Shown here: piece after piece, positions 53,503 through 61,475 of the stretch | How positions within the stretch are numbered: position 1 is the first letter of the stretch | Layout: each line of letters starts with the position of its first letter | Assembly (NCBI RefSeq): GCF_001039575.1 | Contig: NZ_JIBT01000063.1 | Location: 1 to 61,554 of the forward strand | Length of the DNA: 61,554 bases | Direction of reading: 5' to 3' | DNA from: Halomonas sp. PR-M31 | Lineage (GTDB): Bacteria > Pseudomonadota > Gammaproteobacteria > Pseudomonadales > Halomonadaceae | Notes under the pieces: model-generated | What the model was told of the DNA's origin: nothing | Seen by the model: only the letters and a program-made list of their open reading frames with translations | Databases searched by the model: none | Position numbers and translations under genes: made by a program

Positions 53503-54891
53503 TCAAAACACGAACACATGAGCGATCAAAGCGATGATGGGCAGGGTGATGGCGGTACGCAGCAGGAAAACCACCACCAGCTCCCAGAGCTTGATCGGAA
53601 TCTTCGACTTGAGCAGTAGGGCGCCGATCTCCGACATGTAGATCAATTGCGTCAGGGACAGGCAGGCGATCACGAAGCGGGTCAGTTCGCTCTCGATGTT
53701 GGAGGCCAGCACCGCCGGCAGGAACATGTCGGCAAAGCCTACCAGAGTTGCCGGCGCCGCGGCCTCGGCCTCGGGAATCCGCAGCCACTCGAGTACCGGC
53801 ACCATGGGGTAGGAGAGCCAAGTGAATAGCGGCGTGTACTCCGCCAGCACCAGCGCCACGGTGCCGATGGCCACCACCAGGGGCAGCAGGCCGAAGAAGA
53901 TATCGGCAACGTTGAACAGGGCAATCCGCACTAGTTGCCCCGGCCCCGGCGCGGTTTCAGCGCGGGCCACGGCCTGGCCCAAGCTGAAGCGCACAATGCC
54001 CATACCGCCGGTGCTCTCCTCGGCAATCTGACATCCGACCGGTTCGTAATAGCGGTTCGACTTACGCGACAGCGGCGGCAACCGGGGCACGATCACCGCG
54101 GCGATCAGCCCCGATACCAGCACCGTGAGGTAGAACTCGATGAACAGATGATTGATCTTGATGAACGACGCCACCAGCAGGGCAAAGGCGATGGAGACGA
54201 TGGAGAAGTTGGTGGCGATGGCGGCGGCTTCGCGCTGGTTGTAGTAGCCCTGCTCGTACTGCTGGGTGGTGATCAGTACGCCCACGGTGCCGGAGCCCAT
54301 CCAGGAGGCGGTGGCGTCGATGGCGCTGCGCCCGGGCAGGCCGAAGATCAGACGAAACGGTTTGCGCACCAGACTGCCGATGAACTCCATGAAGCCGAAA
54401 TCCACCAGAAACGGCAGCAGCAAGGCGGCGAAGAAGAAAAACGTCAGCAGCACCGGCGCCAGGTCGTTGAGCATCACGCCACCGGTGCTGGCGGCAATAA
54501 CGAAGCCCGGACCGATCTGAAACAGCGTCATGACCGCAAAAAGAGCGCCCAGCAGGCGCAGGGCCAGCCACAGCCACTCCACGTCGAACAGTTCCTTAAG
54601 CGGACCCCGATCGAGCCAGGCCGGCTGGGCCAGCTTGACGATAATAGTCAGCGCAGCGGAAAGACACAGGATCAGCGCGGCCAGCGGCGGCAGGGCGTCG
54701 CCAAGCAGGGCTTTCAAGCCATCAGCAAGATAGCCCATGCCGATGTTGATGCCATCGCCGGCGGTGAAGGGCACCAGAAACATGCCGATACCGATCAGCG
54801 ACGGGATCAGGAACTTGAGCAGCCCGCGACGGCTGAGCTTGCCGCCATTGGTGTTGTAGGGGCCGGTGGTCGTTTCCGACGGAGAAGCCAT
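53503..54891 (-). CDS. YjiH-family membrane protein with nucleoside-recognition (Gate) domain
   Basis: 462 residues and about ten to eleven hydrophobic helices. The segment SWMGSGTVGVLITTQQYEQG, then YYNQREAAAIATNFSIVSIA, is the Gate/nucleoside-recognition motif found in YjiH proteins. The substrate is unknown. It is 42 bases downstream of the guanidinobutyrase gene and shares its sigma-54 promoter, so transport of a guanidino compound or its product is a reasonable guess but unproven. Confidence 0.85.
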   Translation of the reverse strand: MASPSETTTGPYNTNGGKLSRRGLLKFLIPSLIGIGMFLVPFTAGDGINIGMGYLADGLKALLGDALPPLAALILCLSAALTIIVKLAQPAWLDRGPLKELFDVEWLWLALRLLGALFAVMTLFQIGPGFVIAASTGGVMLNDLAPVLLTFFFFAALLLPFLVDFGFMEFIGSLVRKPFRLIFGLPGRSAIDATASWMGSGTVGVLITTQQYEQGYYNQREAAAIATNFSIVSIAFALLVASFIKINHLFIEFYLTVLVSGLIAAVIVPRLPPLSRKSNRYYEPVGCQIAEESTGGMGIVRFSLGQAVARAETAPGPGQLVRIALFNVADIFFGLLPLVVAIGTVALVLAEYTPLFTWLSYPMVPVLEWLRIPEAEAAAPATLVGFADMFLPAVLASNIESELTRFVIACLSLTQLIYMSEIGALLLKSKIPIKLWELVVVFLLRTAITLPIIALIAHVFVF

Positions 54892-54933
54892 ATACGTACT
54901 CCATTGTTGTTATACGGGCACCGCAGAAATCGA

Positions 54934-55890
54934 TCAGCGGCGTTGAACACCCGGCAGCACACACAGCATTTCATAGAGTAGCGTTGCCCCCATCAGCGCG
55001 GTGTTGCCGCTCTGATCATAAGGCGGAGAGACCTCCACCAGATCGCCGCCGACCACGTTCAGCCCCCAGGCGCCGCGCACGATCTCAAGGCCCTGCTGAG
55101 CGGTAAGGCCCCCCATCTCGACGGTGCCGGTGCCCGGCGCCACGGAGGGGTCCAGGCCGTCGATATCAAACGAGATATAAACTGGCCTGTCCCCCATCTG
55201 TTCACGCACTTCTTCCATCAAGGGTGCCAGGGACTTGTACCAGCACTCCTCGGCCTGCACTACGCGAAAGCCCTGCTCACGACACCAGTCGAAATCGTCC
55301 GCGGCATAGCCGGTACCGCGCAGGCCGATCTGCACCACCCGCTTGCTGTCCAGCAATCCTTCTTCCTGGGCGCGACGAAACGGGCAGCCATGGGCGACTT
55401 TTTCGCCGAACATGTGCTCGTTGACATCCGCGTGGGCATCGACGTGAATCAACCCCACCGGCCCGTGTTTCTTGGCGATGGCGCGCAACAGCGGCCAGGT
55501 CAGGGTGTGATCGCCTCCCAAGGTCAGCGGCACGCAGTCCTGAGCGAGTACGTCGTTGTAGAAATCGGTAATGATGTCGAGATTCTTGGGCAGGTTGAAG
55601 GTATTGATCGGCACATCGCCGATATCCGCCACCTGCAGGCTGTCGAAGGGCGCGGCCTTGGTCGCCATGTTGTAGGGGCGCAGCATGCGCGACTCATCGC
55701 GAATCTGGCGTGGCCCCAACCGCGTGCCGGGGCGATTGGAGGTGCCGATGTCCATAGGGATGCCGATGAAGGCCGCGTCCAGACCGGCAGCCCCCTCCTG
55801 AGTCGGTAGACGCATCATGCTGGCCAAGCCACCGAAGCGGGGCATCTCGTTGCCACCGAGTGGCTGATTGAAAGTCGGCTTGTCGCTCAT
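54934..55890 (-). CDS. Guanidinobutyrase-type ureohydrolase (agmatinase family)
   Basis: 318 residues. The dinuclear Mn site is complete: GGDHT (about 126-130), HVDAHADVN (about 149-157) and SFDIDGLDP (about 240-248). The start NQPLGGNEMPRFGGLASMMR, then PYNMATKAAPFDSLQVADIG, DVPINTFN, closely resembles Pseudomonas GbuA rather than agmatinases. GbuA splits 4-guanidinobutyrate into GABA and urea. Guanidinopropionate or free guanidine are alternative substrates in this family. GGGAG precedes the ATG at 55890. A near-consensus sigma-54 promoter lies about 60 bases upstream. Confidence 0.88.
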   Translation of the reverse strand: MSDKPTFNQPLGGNEMPRFGGLASMMRLPTQEGAAGLDAAFIGIPMDIGTSNRPGTRLGPRQIRDESRMLRPYNMATKAAPFDSLQVADIGDVPINTFNLPKNLDIITDFYNDVLAQDCVPLTLGGDHTLTWPLLRAIAKKHGPVGLIHVDAHADVNEHMFGEKVAHGCPFRRAQEEGLLDSKRVVQIGLRGTGYAADDFDWCREQGFRVVQAEECWYKSLAPLMEEVREQMGDRPVYISFDIDGLDPSVAPGTGTVEMGGLTAQQGLEIVRGAWGLNVVGGDLVEVSPPYDQSGNTALMGATLLYEMLCVLPGVQRR

Positions 55891-55951
55891 GTCACATTTC
55901 TCCCTCGAGGCGGCTTGACACCGCTATTGTGTGTAAAGCTACTGCATGCGC

Positions 55952-55968
55952 TGCATGAAACGTGCCAA
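55952..55968 (-). promoter_or_regulatory. Sigma-54 (-24/-12) promoter of the gbuA-like/yjiH operon
   Basis: On the minus strand the sequence is TTGGCACGTTTCATGCA. It has the -24 element TTGGCACG, and GC of the -12 element sits at the required spacing (consensus TTGCW, here ATGCA). The predicted start site lies about 50 bases before the gbuA-like ATG. The dedicated activator is probably encoded at 56765-58189. Confidence 0.8.
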
Positions 55969-56008
55969 ATTTTAATAGGCTGAAATTGAAGAAGTTTTGC
56001 GGCTTTGT

Positions 56009-56024
56009 GATGCATTACTGCATC
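56009..56024. promoter_or_regulatory. Upstream activator dyad 1
   Basis: GATGCA-TTAC-TGCATC is a perfect 6-bp-arm dyad about 55 bases upstream of the sigma-54 promoter. Its arms are identical to those of the dyad at 56061-56076. Confidence 0.7.
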
Positions 56025-56060
56025 GTTTACCCAATAAAGTGATTCGTTGTTGCATTAATT

Positions 56061-56076
56061 GATGCATTTGTGCATC
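56061..56076. promoter_or_regulatory. Upstream activator dyad 2
   Basis: GATGCA-TTTG-TGCATC repeats the arms of dyad 1, 52 bases away (about five helical turns). The overlapping TGCAT-TAATTG-ATGCA (56051-56066) adds a third half-site pair. The site lies only about 50 bases before the mntA start, so binding may also affect that operon. Confidence 0.7.
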
Positions 56077-56124
56077 ACTGCAATTGGCAACCTATGCTAA
56101 GCGGTTACCGAATAGGAGATTCCA

Positions 56125-56415
56125 ATGAAACCTTCTCTGGCACTCGACATTCACCGCGATCTGATCGCAAGAGTCGCTGCTCGTCATCGCGTTCGTAATG
56201 TGCGAATTTTCGGCTCCGTGCTAGAGGGAACCGATCATCGCGATAGCGATCTGGACTTGCTGGTTGATCCTACGGAAGAGACAACCTTGATGGACATCGG
56301 GGCAATACGTGCCGAACTTCGCAAAGCCTTGGGTGTGAGTGTCGATGTCTTAACACCAAATGCATTGCCAGATGCCTTTCGAGAGCAGGTACTAAGGGAG
56401 GCGAGGCCATTATGA
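56125..56415 (+). CDS. mntA: MntA-type nucleotidyltransferase antitoxin
   Basis: 96 residues. The minimal nucleotidyltransferase motif is complete: GS-x9-D-x-D in FGSVLEGTDHRDSDLDLL (about 34-51) and the third acidic residue in VSVDVLT. In type VII toxin-antitoxin systems MntA inactivates HepT by AMPylating a tyrosine. TAGGAGA lies about 8 bases before the ATG. It overlaps hepT by 4 bases. Confidence 0.92.
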   Translation: MKPSLALDIHRDLIARVAARHRVRNVRIFGSVLEGTDHRDSDLDLLVDPTEETTLMDIGAIRAELRKALGVSVDVLTPNALPDAFREQVLREARPL

Positions 56416-56768
56416 GTCGGCATCCACAACGCCTTCTCGACTATCTCGAGCATATCCTCGAGGCGATCGAGCGTATCGAAGTGTATACGGCGGATATGAC
56501 CGAACCTGCCTTTTTGGACGATAAGCTGGTTCAAGATGCGGTTGTGCGTAATCTAGAGGTCATTGGAGAGGCATCGAGAAATATCGAGCGGCACCATCCC
56601 GAGTTCGCTTCCAACCATCCTGAACTTCCCCTGTTGGCCGCCTATGAAATGCGTAATGCTCTGGCTCACGGCTATTTCAGTGTCGATATGGGTCTGGTAT
56701 GGCAAACATTGCAAAAAGAACTCCCGGATTTACAGTTCACGGTCACCCGCCTTTACCGTGAACTATGA
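56412..56768 (+). CDS. hepT: HepT-type HEPN ribonuclease toxin
   Basis: 118 residues, all helical. The HEPN active site RX4HXY is present as R-NALA-H-G-Y (about residues 88-95), including the tyrosine that MntA modifies. Toxic RNase activity is known for this family. Start overlaps mntA (ATGA) and stop overlaps the activator gene (ATGA), making one translationally coupled three-gene unit. Confidence 0.92.
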   Translation: MSRHPQRLLDYLEHILEAIERIEVYTADMTEPAFLDDKLVQDAVVRNLEVIGEASRNIERHHPEFASNHPELPLLAAYEMRNALAHGYFSVDMGLVWQTLQKELPDLQFTVTRLYREL

Positions 56769-58189
56769 GTGACATCGACAGCGCAGTACTCAAGACCATC
56801 ATCGACACCGCCCACGATCATTTCTTCATCGTCGAGGCCGACGGTCGGATTCTTGATGTCAGCCCGGGTAGCGCGGCGGTCTATGGCCTGAGCCGAGAAG
56901 CGCTATGCACCAGCACTGTGCAGGAACTGGCCGAGCGCGGCGTGCTTTCACCCTCGGTGAGCATAGAGGTAATGCGCACTGGCCGGCCGGCCCAGGTTCT
57001 ACAGCACACAGGTACCGGGCGACGAGTAATCGCCGAGGCGCATCCGGTTTTTGTCGATGGCAAACTCGTGCGTATCGTGTCCCGCTCCATGGATCTCACG
57101 GATTTGCAGCTGCTCCAGGACGAGTACAAGCTGCTTCAACGCCGTTTAAGCGAGCATCTCAAGCATAGTGGTGCGGTCTCTTTAGGGGATGATCTGGAGT
57201 TCGATAGTCTGAAGATCCGCAGCAGCGTCATGCGCGAGGTGGCGCTGCTGCTAAAACGTGTCGCACCTACGGATGCCACGGTGCTGATGCTGGGCGAATC
57301 CGGGGTGGGTAAGACCGCCTTTGCCCGGCAGCTGCATCGCTGGAGCGCGCGTCATGAAGGCCCGTTCATCGACGTCAACTGCGCCGCTATTCCTGAAGCA
57401 CTGTTTGAATCGGAGATGTTCGGCTACCAGCCCGGCGCTTTCAGCGGTGCCGCCCGCCAGGGCAAGGCAGGCATATTGGAAATGGCCGATGGCGGCACGC
57501 TGTTCCTGGACGAGATCGGCGAGCTGCCGCTGCCCATGCAAAGCAAGCTGCTCAAGGTAATCCAGGACGGTGAGATCACTCGGCTCGGGGATACCCGGGC
57601 GCGGCGGGTCAATTTCCGCCTGGTGGTGGCTTCGAATCAGGATATTGCCGCGCGGGTCGAAAGCGGTGCCTTTCGGCTCGATCTGTACTATCGGCTCAAC
57701 GTCATCCCGCTGACGTTGCCGCCACTGCGGGAGCGTCGGGAAGACGTGCCCGGCTTGGTCGAACTGCAATTGACGCGTCTCAATCAGCGTTACGCTCGCA
57801 CCAAGGTGCTGCATCCCGGCGTGTGGACTGAGCTCATGGGGCGGGATTGGCCGGGCAATGTGCGCGAGCTCGAGAACTGGATGGAGCGCGCCTGGCTCGC
57901 CGCGCCGGACGAGGTGATCGGGGCACCTGCTGAAAGCGCTTTAACACCACGTCGAGATATGCAGCCGCCTCTCACTGAATCCGAGCACGCAAGGCCACCT
58001 GTGCTGATAGAAGAACAGTCTCTCAAACAGGCGTTGGACGCCTTGGAGCGTGAAATCCTGAGTACACTTTGCCCTCAGGTGACCAGCACTTACGCATTGG
58101 CCAGGCGGCTCGGCATCAGCCAGCCCAGTGCCGTGCGCAAGTTGCGAAAACATGGCTTGCAGATTGGCCAGGACAAGCCGAGTACCTGA
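56765..58189 (+). CDS. Sigma-54-dependent transcriptional activator with PAS sensor and TyrR-like HTH
   Basis: 474 residues. A PAS domain lies at about 5-115 (IVEADGRILDVSPGSAAVYG). The AAA+ domain has Walker A GESGVGKT (about 176-183), the sigma-54 contact loop GAFSGA in place of GAFTGA (about 224-229), Walker B GGTLFLDEIGELP and the arginine fingers in FRLDLYYRLNVIPL and PLRERRED. The C-terminal HTH (LEREILSTL...STYALARRLGISQPSAVRKL) is of the TyrR rather than Fis type. It probably senses a small metabolite through PAS and activates the gbuA-like operon by binding the GATGCA-N4-TGCATC dyads. Its ATG overlaps the hepT stop, an unusual arrangement. Confidence 0.9.
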   Translation: MSDIDSAVLKTIIDTAHDHFFIVEADGRILDVSPGSAAVYGLSREALCTSTVQELAERGVLSPSVSIEVMRTGRPAQVLQHTGTGRRVIAEAHPVFVDGKLVRIVSRSMDLTDLQLLQDEYKLLQRRLSEHLKHSGAVSLGDDLEFDSLKIRSSVMREVALLLKRVAPTDATVLMLGESGVGKTAFARQLHRWSARHEGPFIDVNCAAIPEALFESEMFGYQPGAFSGAARQGKAGILEMADGGTLFLDEIGELPLPMQSKLLKVIQDGEITRLGDTRARRVNFRLVVASNQDIAARVESGAFRLDLYYRLNVIPLTLPPLRERREDVPGLVELQLTRLNQRYARTKVLHPGVWTELMGRDWPGNVRELENWMERAWLAAPDEVIGAPAESALTPRRDMQPPLTESEHARPPVLIEEQSLKQALDALEREILSTLCPQVTSTYALARRLGISQPSAVRKLRKHGLQIGQDKPST

Positions 58190-58200
58190 GCATGAACGAC

Positions 58201-58224
58201 GACACCCTGCCGGGGCAGGGTGTC
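58201..58224 (+). terminator. Hairpin after the activator gene
   Basis: GACACCCTGCC (58201-58211) and GGCAGGGTGTC (58214-58224) make a perfect 11-bp stem with a 2-base loop, 12 bases after the stop. No T-run follows; it may end the transcript with Rho or protect the 3' end. Confidence 0.6.
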
Positions 58225-58302
58225 AGGTTGTGCAGAACGTTGCAGGTCATGCTGGGGCTTTCGATGACAAGTCTCGATAAAAGCCTCGATTAAAAGGCCG
58301 AA

Positions 58303-59211
58303 TCAAGGCAGCTCCTCTTCTTCGACACCCTCCTTTTTCGCCGGGATCAGGTCCTCGCGCTGCAGCTTGATAGCAAGCAGCAGCGCCGAGGCGACATAAA
58401 TCGACGAGTAGGTGCCGATACCCACGCCGATGATCAACGCCAGGGCGAAGTTGTGAATCATGTCACCGCCCAGCACCAGCAGCGCCAATAGCACCAATAG
58501 CGTGGTGCCTGAGGTGGCCAGGGTGCGGGCCAGAGTCTGGTTGATCGAGTCGTTGAAGATCACTGCCATGTCATCGACGCGGGACTTGCGGATGTTCTCG
58601 CGGATACGATCGTAGACGATGATGGTGTCGTTGAGCGAATAACCAATGACCGCCAGTATCGCCGCTAGCACTGTCAGATCGAACTCGATCTGGAACAGCG
58701 AGAACACCCCGAGCACGATGATGACGTCATGGATCAGTGCCAACAAGGCACCCAGCGCGAATTTATACTGAAAACGAAACGCCACGTAGAGCATGACCAC
58801 ACCCAAAGCTACCAGCATGCCCAGGCCGCTCTGGTCGCGCAGCTGACCGCCGACCTGGGCACCCACGAACTCGGCGCGCACCAGGTTCACGCTGTCACCA
58901 CTTTGGCGCAGGATATCCGTGACCTGATTGCCGACACCCGGATCGAAAGCCTGCTGCAGGCGTACTAGAATCTCGTTGGCGGTACCGAAGGTCTGTACCG
59001 ATACATCTCGGAAACCGGCATCTTCCAACAGCTGGCGGATTGTATCCAGGGTTGGGGCGCTGGCATAGCGCACCTCGACCAGAGTGCCGCCGGTGAAGTC
59101 CAGACCCAGATTGAGTTGTTGAAACAGCAGGGTCAGTATCGAGATCAGCAACAATATCCCTGAAATGATGAAGGCATAGCGGCGCTTACCCATGAAATCT
59201 AGCTGTCGCAT
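58303..59211 (-). CDS. secF: Protein translocase subunit SecF
   Basis: 302 residues with six membrane helices. LDFTGGTLVEVRY (about 34-46) begins the periplasmic loop, and VIGYSLNDTIIVYDRIRENI (about 193-212) is the conserved helix-4 signature. SecDF uses the proton gradient to help release secreted proteins. Follows secD after 12 bases. Confidence 0.96.
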   Translation of the reverse strand: MRQLDFMGKRRYAFIISGILLLISILTLLFQQLNLGLDFTGGTLVEVRYASAPTLDTIRQLLEDAGFRDVSVQTFGTANEILVRLQQAFDPGVGNQVTDILRQSGDSVNLVRAEFVGAQVGGQLRDQSGLGMLVALGVVMLYVAFRFQYKFALGALLALIHDVIIVLGVFSLFQIEFDLTVLAAILAVIGYSLNDTIIVYDRIRENIRKSRVDDMAVIFNDSINQTLARTLATSGTTLLVLLALLVLGGDMIHNFALALIIGVGIGTYSSIYVASALLLAIKLQREDLIPAKKEGVEEEELP

Positions 59212-59223
59212 CGCGTTAGCCCC

Positions 59224-61074
59224 TTAGATCCAGAGTTTCTTGACGGCTCTGCCGCCAAGGGTCAGGTTGACGATTGCCCTCGAGACCAGAATGCCGGTAA
59301 ACATCGAGGTCAAAATACCCAGGGACAAGGTCACAGCAAAGCCCTTCACCGGCCCGGTGCCGATCGAGAACAGGATCACCGCCACCAGAAGGGTGGTCAG
59401 ATTGCCGTCGACGATGGAGGTGAAGGCGCGCTCATAGCCCGCGTGTATGGCTTGCTGGATCGGCATCTTCGCCCGCAGCTCCTCGCGTATACGCTCGAAG
59501 ATCAACACGTTGGCGTCCACCGCCATCCCCAGGGTCAGCACGATGCCGGCAATGCCCGGCAGGGTCAGAGTGGCGCCCAGCATCGATAGGGCCGCCATCA
59601 GCAGCACCAGATTGATGGCCAGGGCAACGTTGGCGACCACACCGAAAGCCTTATAGCGGATCAGCATGAACGCGACGACCAGCAGCAGGCCAAGCTCGAC
59701 TGACAGAACACCCTGTTTGATATTGGCCTTACCCAGACTTGGGCCGATGGTGCGTTCGGCGACGAAGTAGATCGGTGCGGCAAGAGAGCCGGAACGCAGC
59801 AGCAATGCCAGCTCTTCGGCTTCGGTAGGAGAGTCCAGCCCGGTGATGCGGAAGCTGTTGCCCAGGGCACTCTGAATGGTGGCCAAGCTGATGATGCCGC
59901 GCTCCGTGTAGGGCACCCGCTCCTCGACCTGTTCGCCGTCTTTCATCACCATGCGGGTGCGAGTCTGGTTGTCGATATAGATGACCGCCATAGCGCGCCC
60001 GATATTGGAGCGGGTGTTGCGGTTCATCAGGGTGCCACCGGTGCCGTCCAGATTGATGTTGACCTGGGGGCGGCCGTTTTCATCGAAGCTGCGGCTGGCG
60101 CTGGAGACGCTGTCGCCGGTGATGATGACGTCTCGCATCAGCTCGGCGCTACGGTTCTCGTCATTGCGAAAAGCAATGGTCTCGGTCTCGTTCTCCGGCG
60201 TATCCGGACGTGCCTCGAGGCGAAATTCCAGATTGGCGGTTGCGCCCACGACGCGCTTGGCGGCGGCGGTATCCTGCACCCCAGGCAGCTCCACGACGAT
60301 GCGGCTAGGGCCCTGACGCTGTACCAGCGGCTCGGCGACACCCAGTTCGTTGACTCGATTGCGCAGCGTAGTGAGGTTCTGGTTGATGGCATAGTCCTGA
60401 ATCTCAGCGACCTGCTGCTCCGTCAGGGTCATGGCCAGCGTTGCACCTCGGCCTGCCTCCCGATCCTCGTACTGGAAGTCCGGGAACTCGCGGCTGATGA
60501 TACGGCGAGCCTTGCTACGATCCTCGTCATTGGCAAAGGTCAGCAGCAGCGTGCGTTCTTCGATTTCGGTATCTCGATAGCGAATGCGCTCGTCTCTTAG
60601 GCTTTCACGAATAGCGCTGGCATTGACCTCCAGGCGCTGAGTGAGGGCGGCTTCCATGTCCACCTCAAGCGCGAAGTGCACGCCGCCGCGCAGATCGAGC
60701 CCCAGGTTCATGGGGGCGGCGCCCAGGCTTTCGAGCCAGCCTGGTGTCGACTCCGCCAGGTTGAGCGCTACGGTAAAATCGTCTCCGAGGGTTTCGTTGA
60801 CGATATTGCGGGCCTTGAGCTGATCGTCCGCGTCCGCCAGACGAATCAGTGCGCCATTGGCTTCATCGTCGATGCGCTTGACGGTAACGTCGGCTTCATC
60901 GAGGGCGGTGCGTAGGCGTTCGAGCTGGCGTTCGTCGAGAGAGATATTGGCGCGGGAGCTGCTGATCTGAACCGCTGGGTCCTCGGGGTAGAGGTTGGGC
61001 AAGGCATAAATCAGACCCACGATGAGCACGACAAGTATCAGCAGATACTTCCATAGAGGATAGCGATTGAGCAT
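59224..61074 (-). CDS. secD: Protein translocase subunit SecD
   Basis: 616 residues. One N-terminal helix, a large periplasmic domain with LGLDLRGGVHFALEVDME, ELGVAEPLVQRQGPSRIVVE and five C-terminal helices with GMAVDANVLIFERIREEL. The family's full length is present. Lies between yajC and secF; a hairpin precedes it. Confidence 0.97.
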   Translation of the reverse strand: MLNRYPLWKYLLILVVLIVGLIYALPNLYPEDPAVQISSSRANISLDERQLERLRTALDEADVTVKRIDDEANGALIRLADADDQLKARNIVNETLGDDFTVALNLAESTPGWLESLGAAPMNLGLDLRGGVHFALEVDMEAALTQRLEVNASAIRESLRDERIRYRDTEIEERTLLLTFANDEDRSKARRIISREFPDFQYEDREAGRGATLAMTLTEQQVAEIQDYAINQNLTTLRNRVNELGVAEPLVQRQGPSRIVVELPGVQDTAAAKRVVGATANLEFRLEARPDTPENETETIAFRNDENRSAELMRDVIITGDSVSSASRSFDENGRPQVNINLDGTGGTLMNRNTRSNIGRAMAVIYIDNQTRTRMVMKDGEQVEERVPYTERGIISLATIQSALGNSFRITGLDSPTEAEELALLLRSGSLAAPIYFVAERTIGPSLGKANIKQGVLSVELGLLLVVAFMLIRYKAFGVVANVALAINLVLLMAALSMLGATLTLPGIAGIVLTLGMAVDANVLIFERIREELRAKMPIQQAIHAGYERAFTSIVDGNLTTLLVAVILFSIGTGPVKGFAVTLSLGILTSMFTGILVSRAIVNLTLGGRAVKKLWI

Positions 61075-61108
61075 GGAAGCCCGGTCCTTGTTGCTGACGC
61101 AGTGAAGA

Positions 61109-61134
61109 CGCTGCCGATGGAGTTATCGGCAGCG
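61109..61134 (-). other. Hairpin between yajC and secD
   Basis: CGCTGCCGAT (61109-61118) and ATCGGCAGCG (61125-61134) form a perfect 10-bp stem with a 6-base loop, 11 bases after the yajC stop. It lacks a T-run and may adjust the yajC:secDF ratio or stabilise the yajC message. Confidence 0.6.
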
Positions 61135-61145
61135 AAAGGATGAAA

Positions 61146-61475
61146 TCAGATGGATTTCAGGGTGCCTTTGGGCAATACGGCGGCAACGGCATTCTTTTGC
61201 ACGCTGACCTCGGTGCCTTCGGCGATCTCCATGGCGAGGAAATCATCGGTGACTCGCGTGATGCGGCCAATCAGGCCACCGCCAATCACGATCTCATCGC
61301 CCTTGGATAGATTGCTGATGAGCTGCTTGTGCTGCTTGGCACGCTTGGATTGCGGGCGCCACAGCAGGAAGTAGAAGATCAGCACGAAGCCGACCAGCAT
61401 TACGATCTGGGCAATACCGCCGCCGGCTGCCGCGCCGCCTTCGGCATGAGCCTGTGAGATGAAGAAGTCCAGCAT
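61146..61475 (-). CDS. yajC: Sec translocon accessory subunit YajC
   Basis: 109 residues with one transmembrane helix (about 20-42, IVMLVGFVLIFYFLLWRPQS) followed by KRAKQHKQLISNLSKGDEIV, IGGGLIGRITRV, the standard YajC pattern. It associates with SecDF. Its upstream gene, outside the window, is normally tgt. Confidence 0.96.
   Translation of the reverse strand: MLDFFISQAHAEGGAAAGGGIAQIVMLVGFVLIFYFLLWRPQSKRAKQHKQLISNLSKGDEIVIGGGLIGRITRVTDDFLAMEIAEGTEVSVQKNAVAAVLPKGTLKSI

Noticed and set aside
53935-54981. Plus-strand frame of 348 codons opposite the YjiH gene
   Set aside because: The product is Gln/His/Gly-rich low complexity and antisense to a clear membrane protein.
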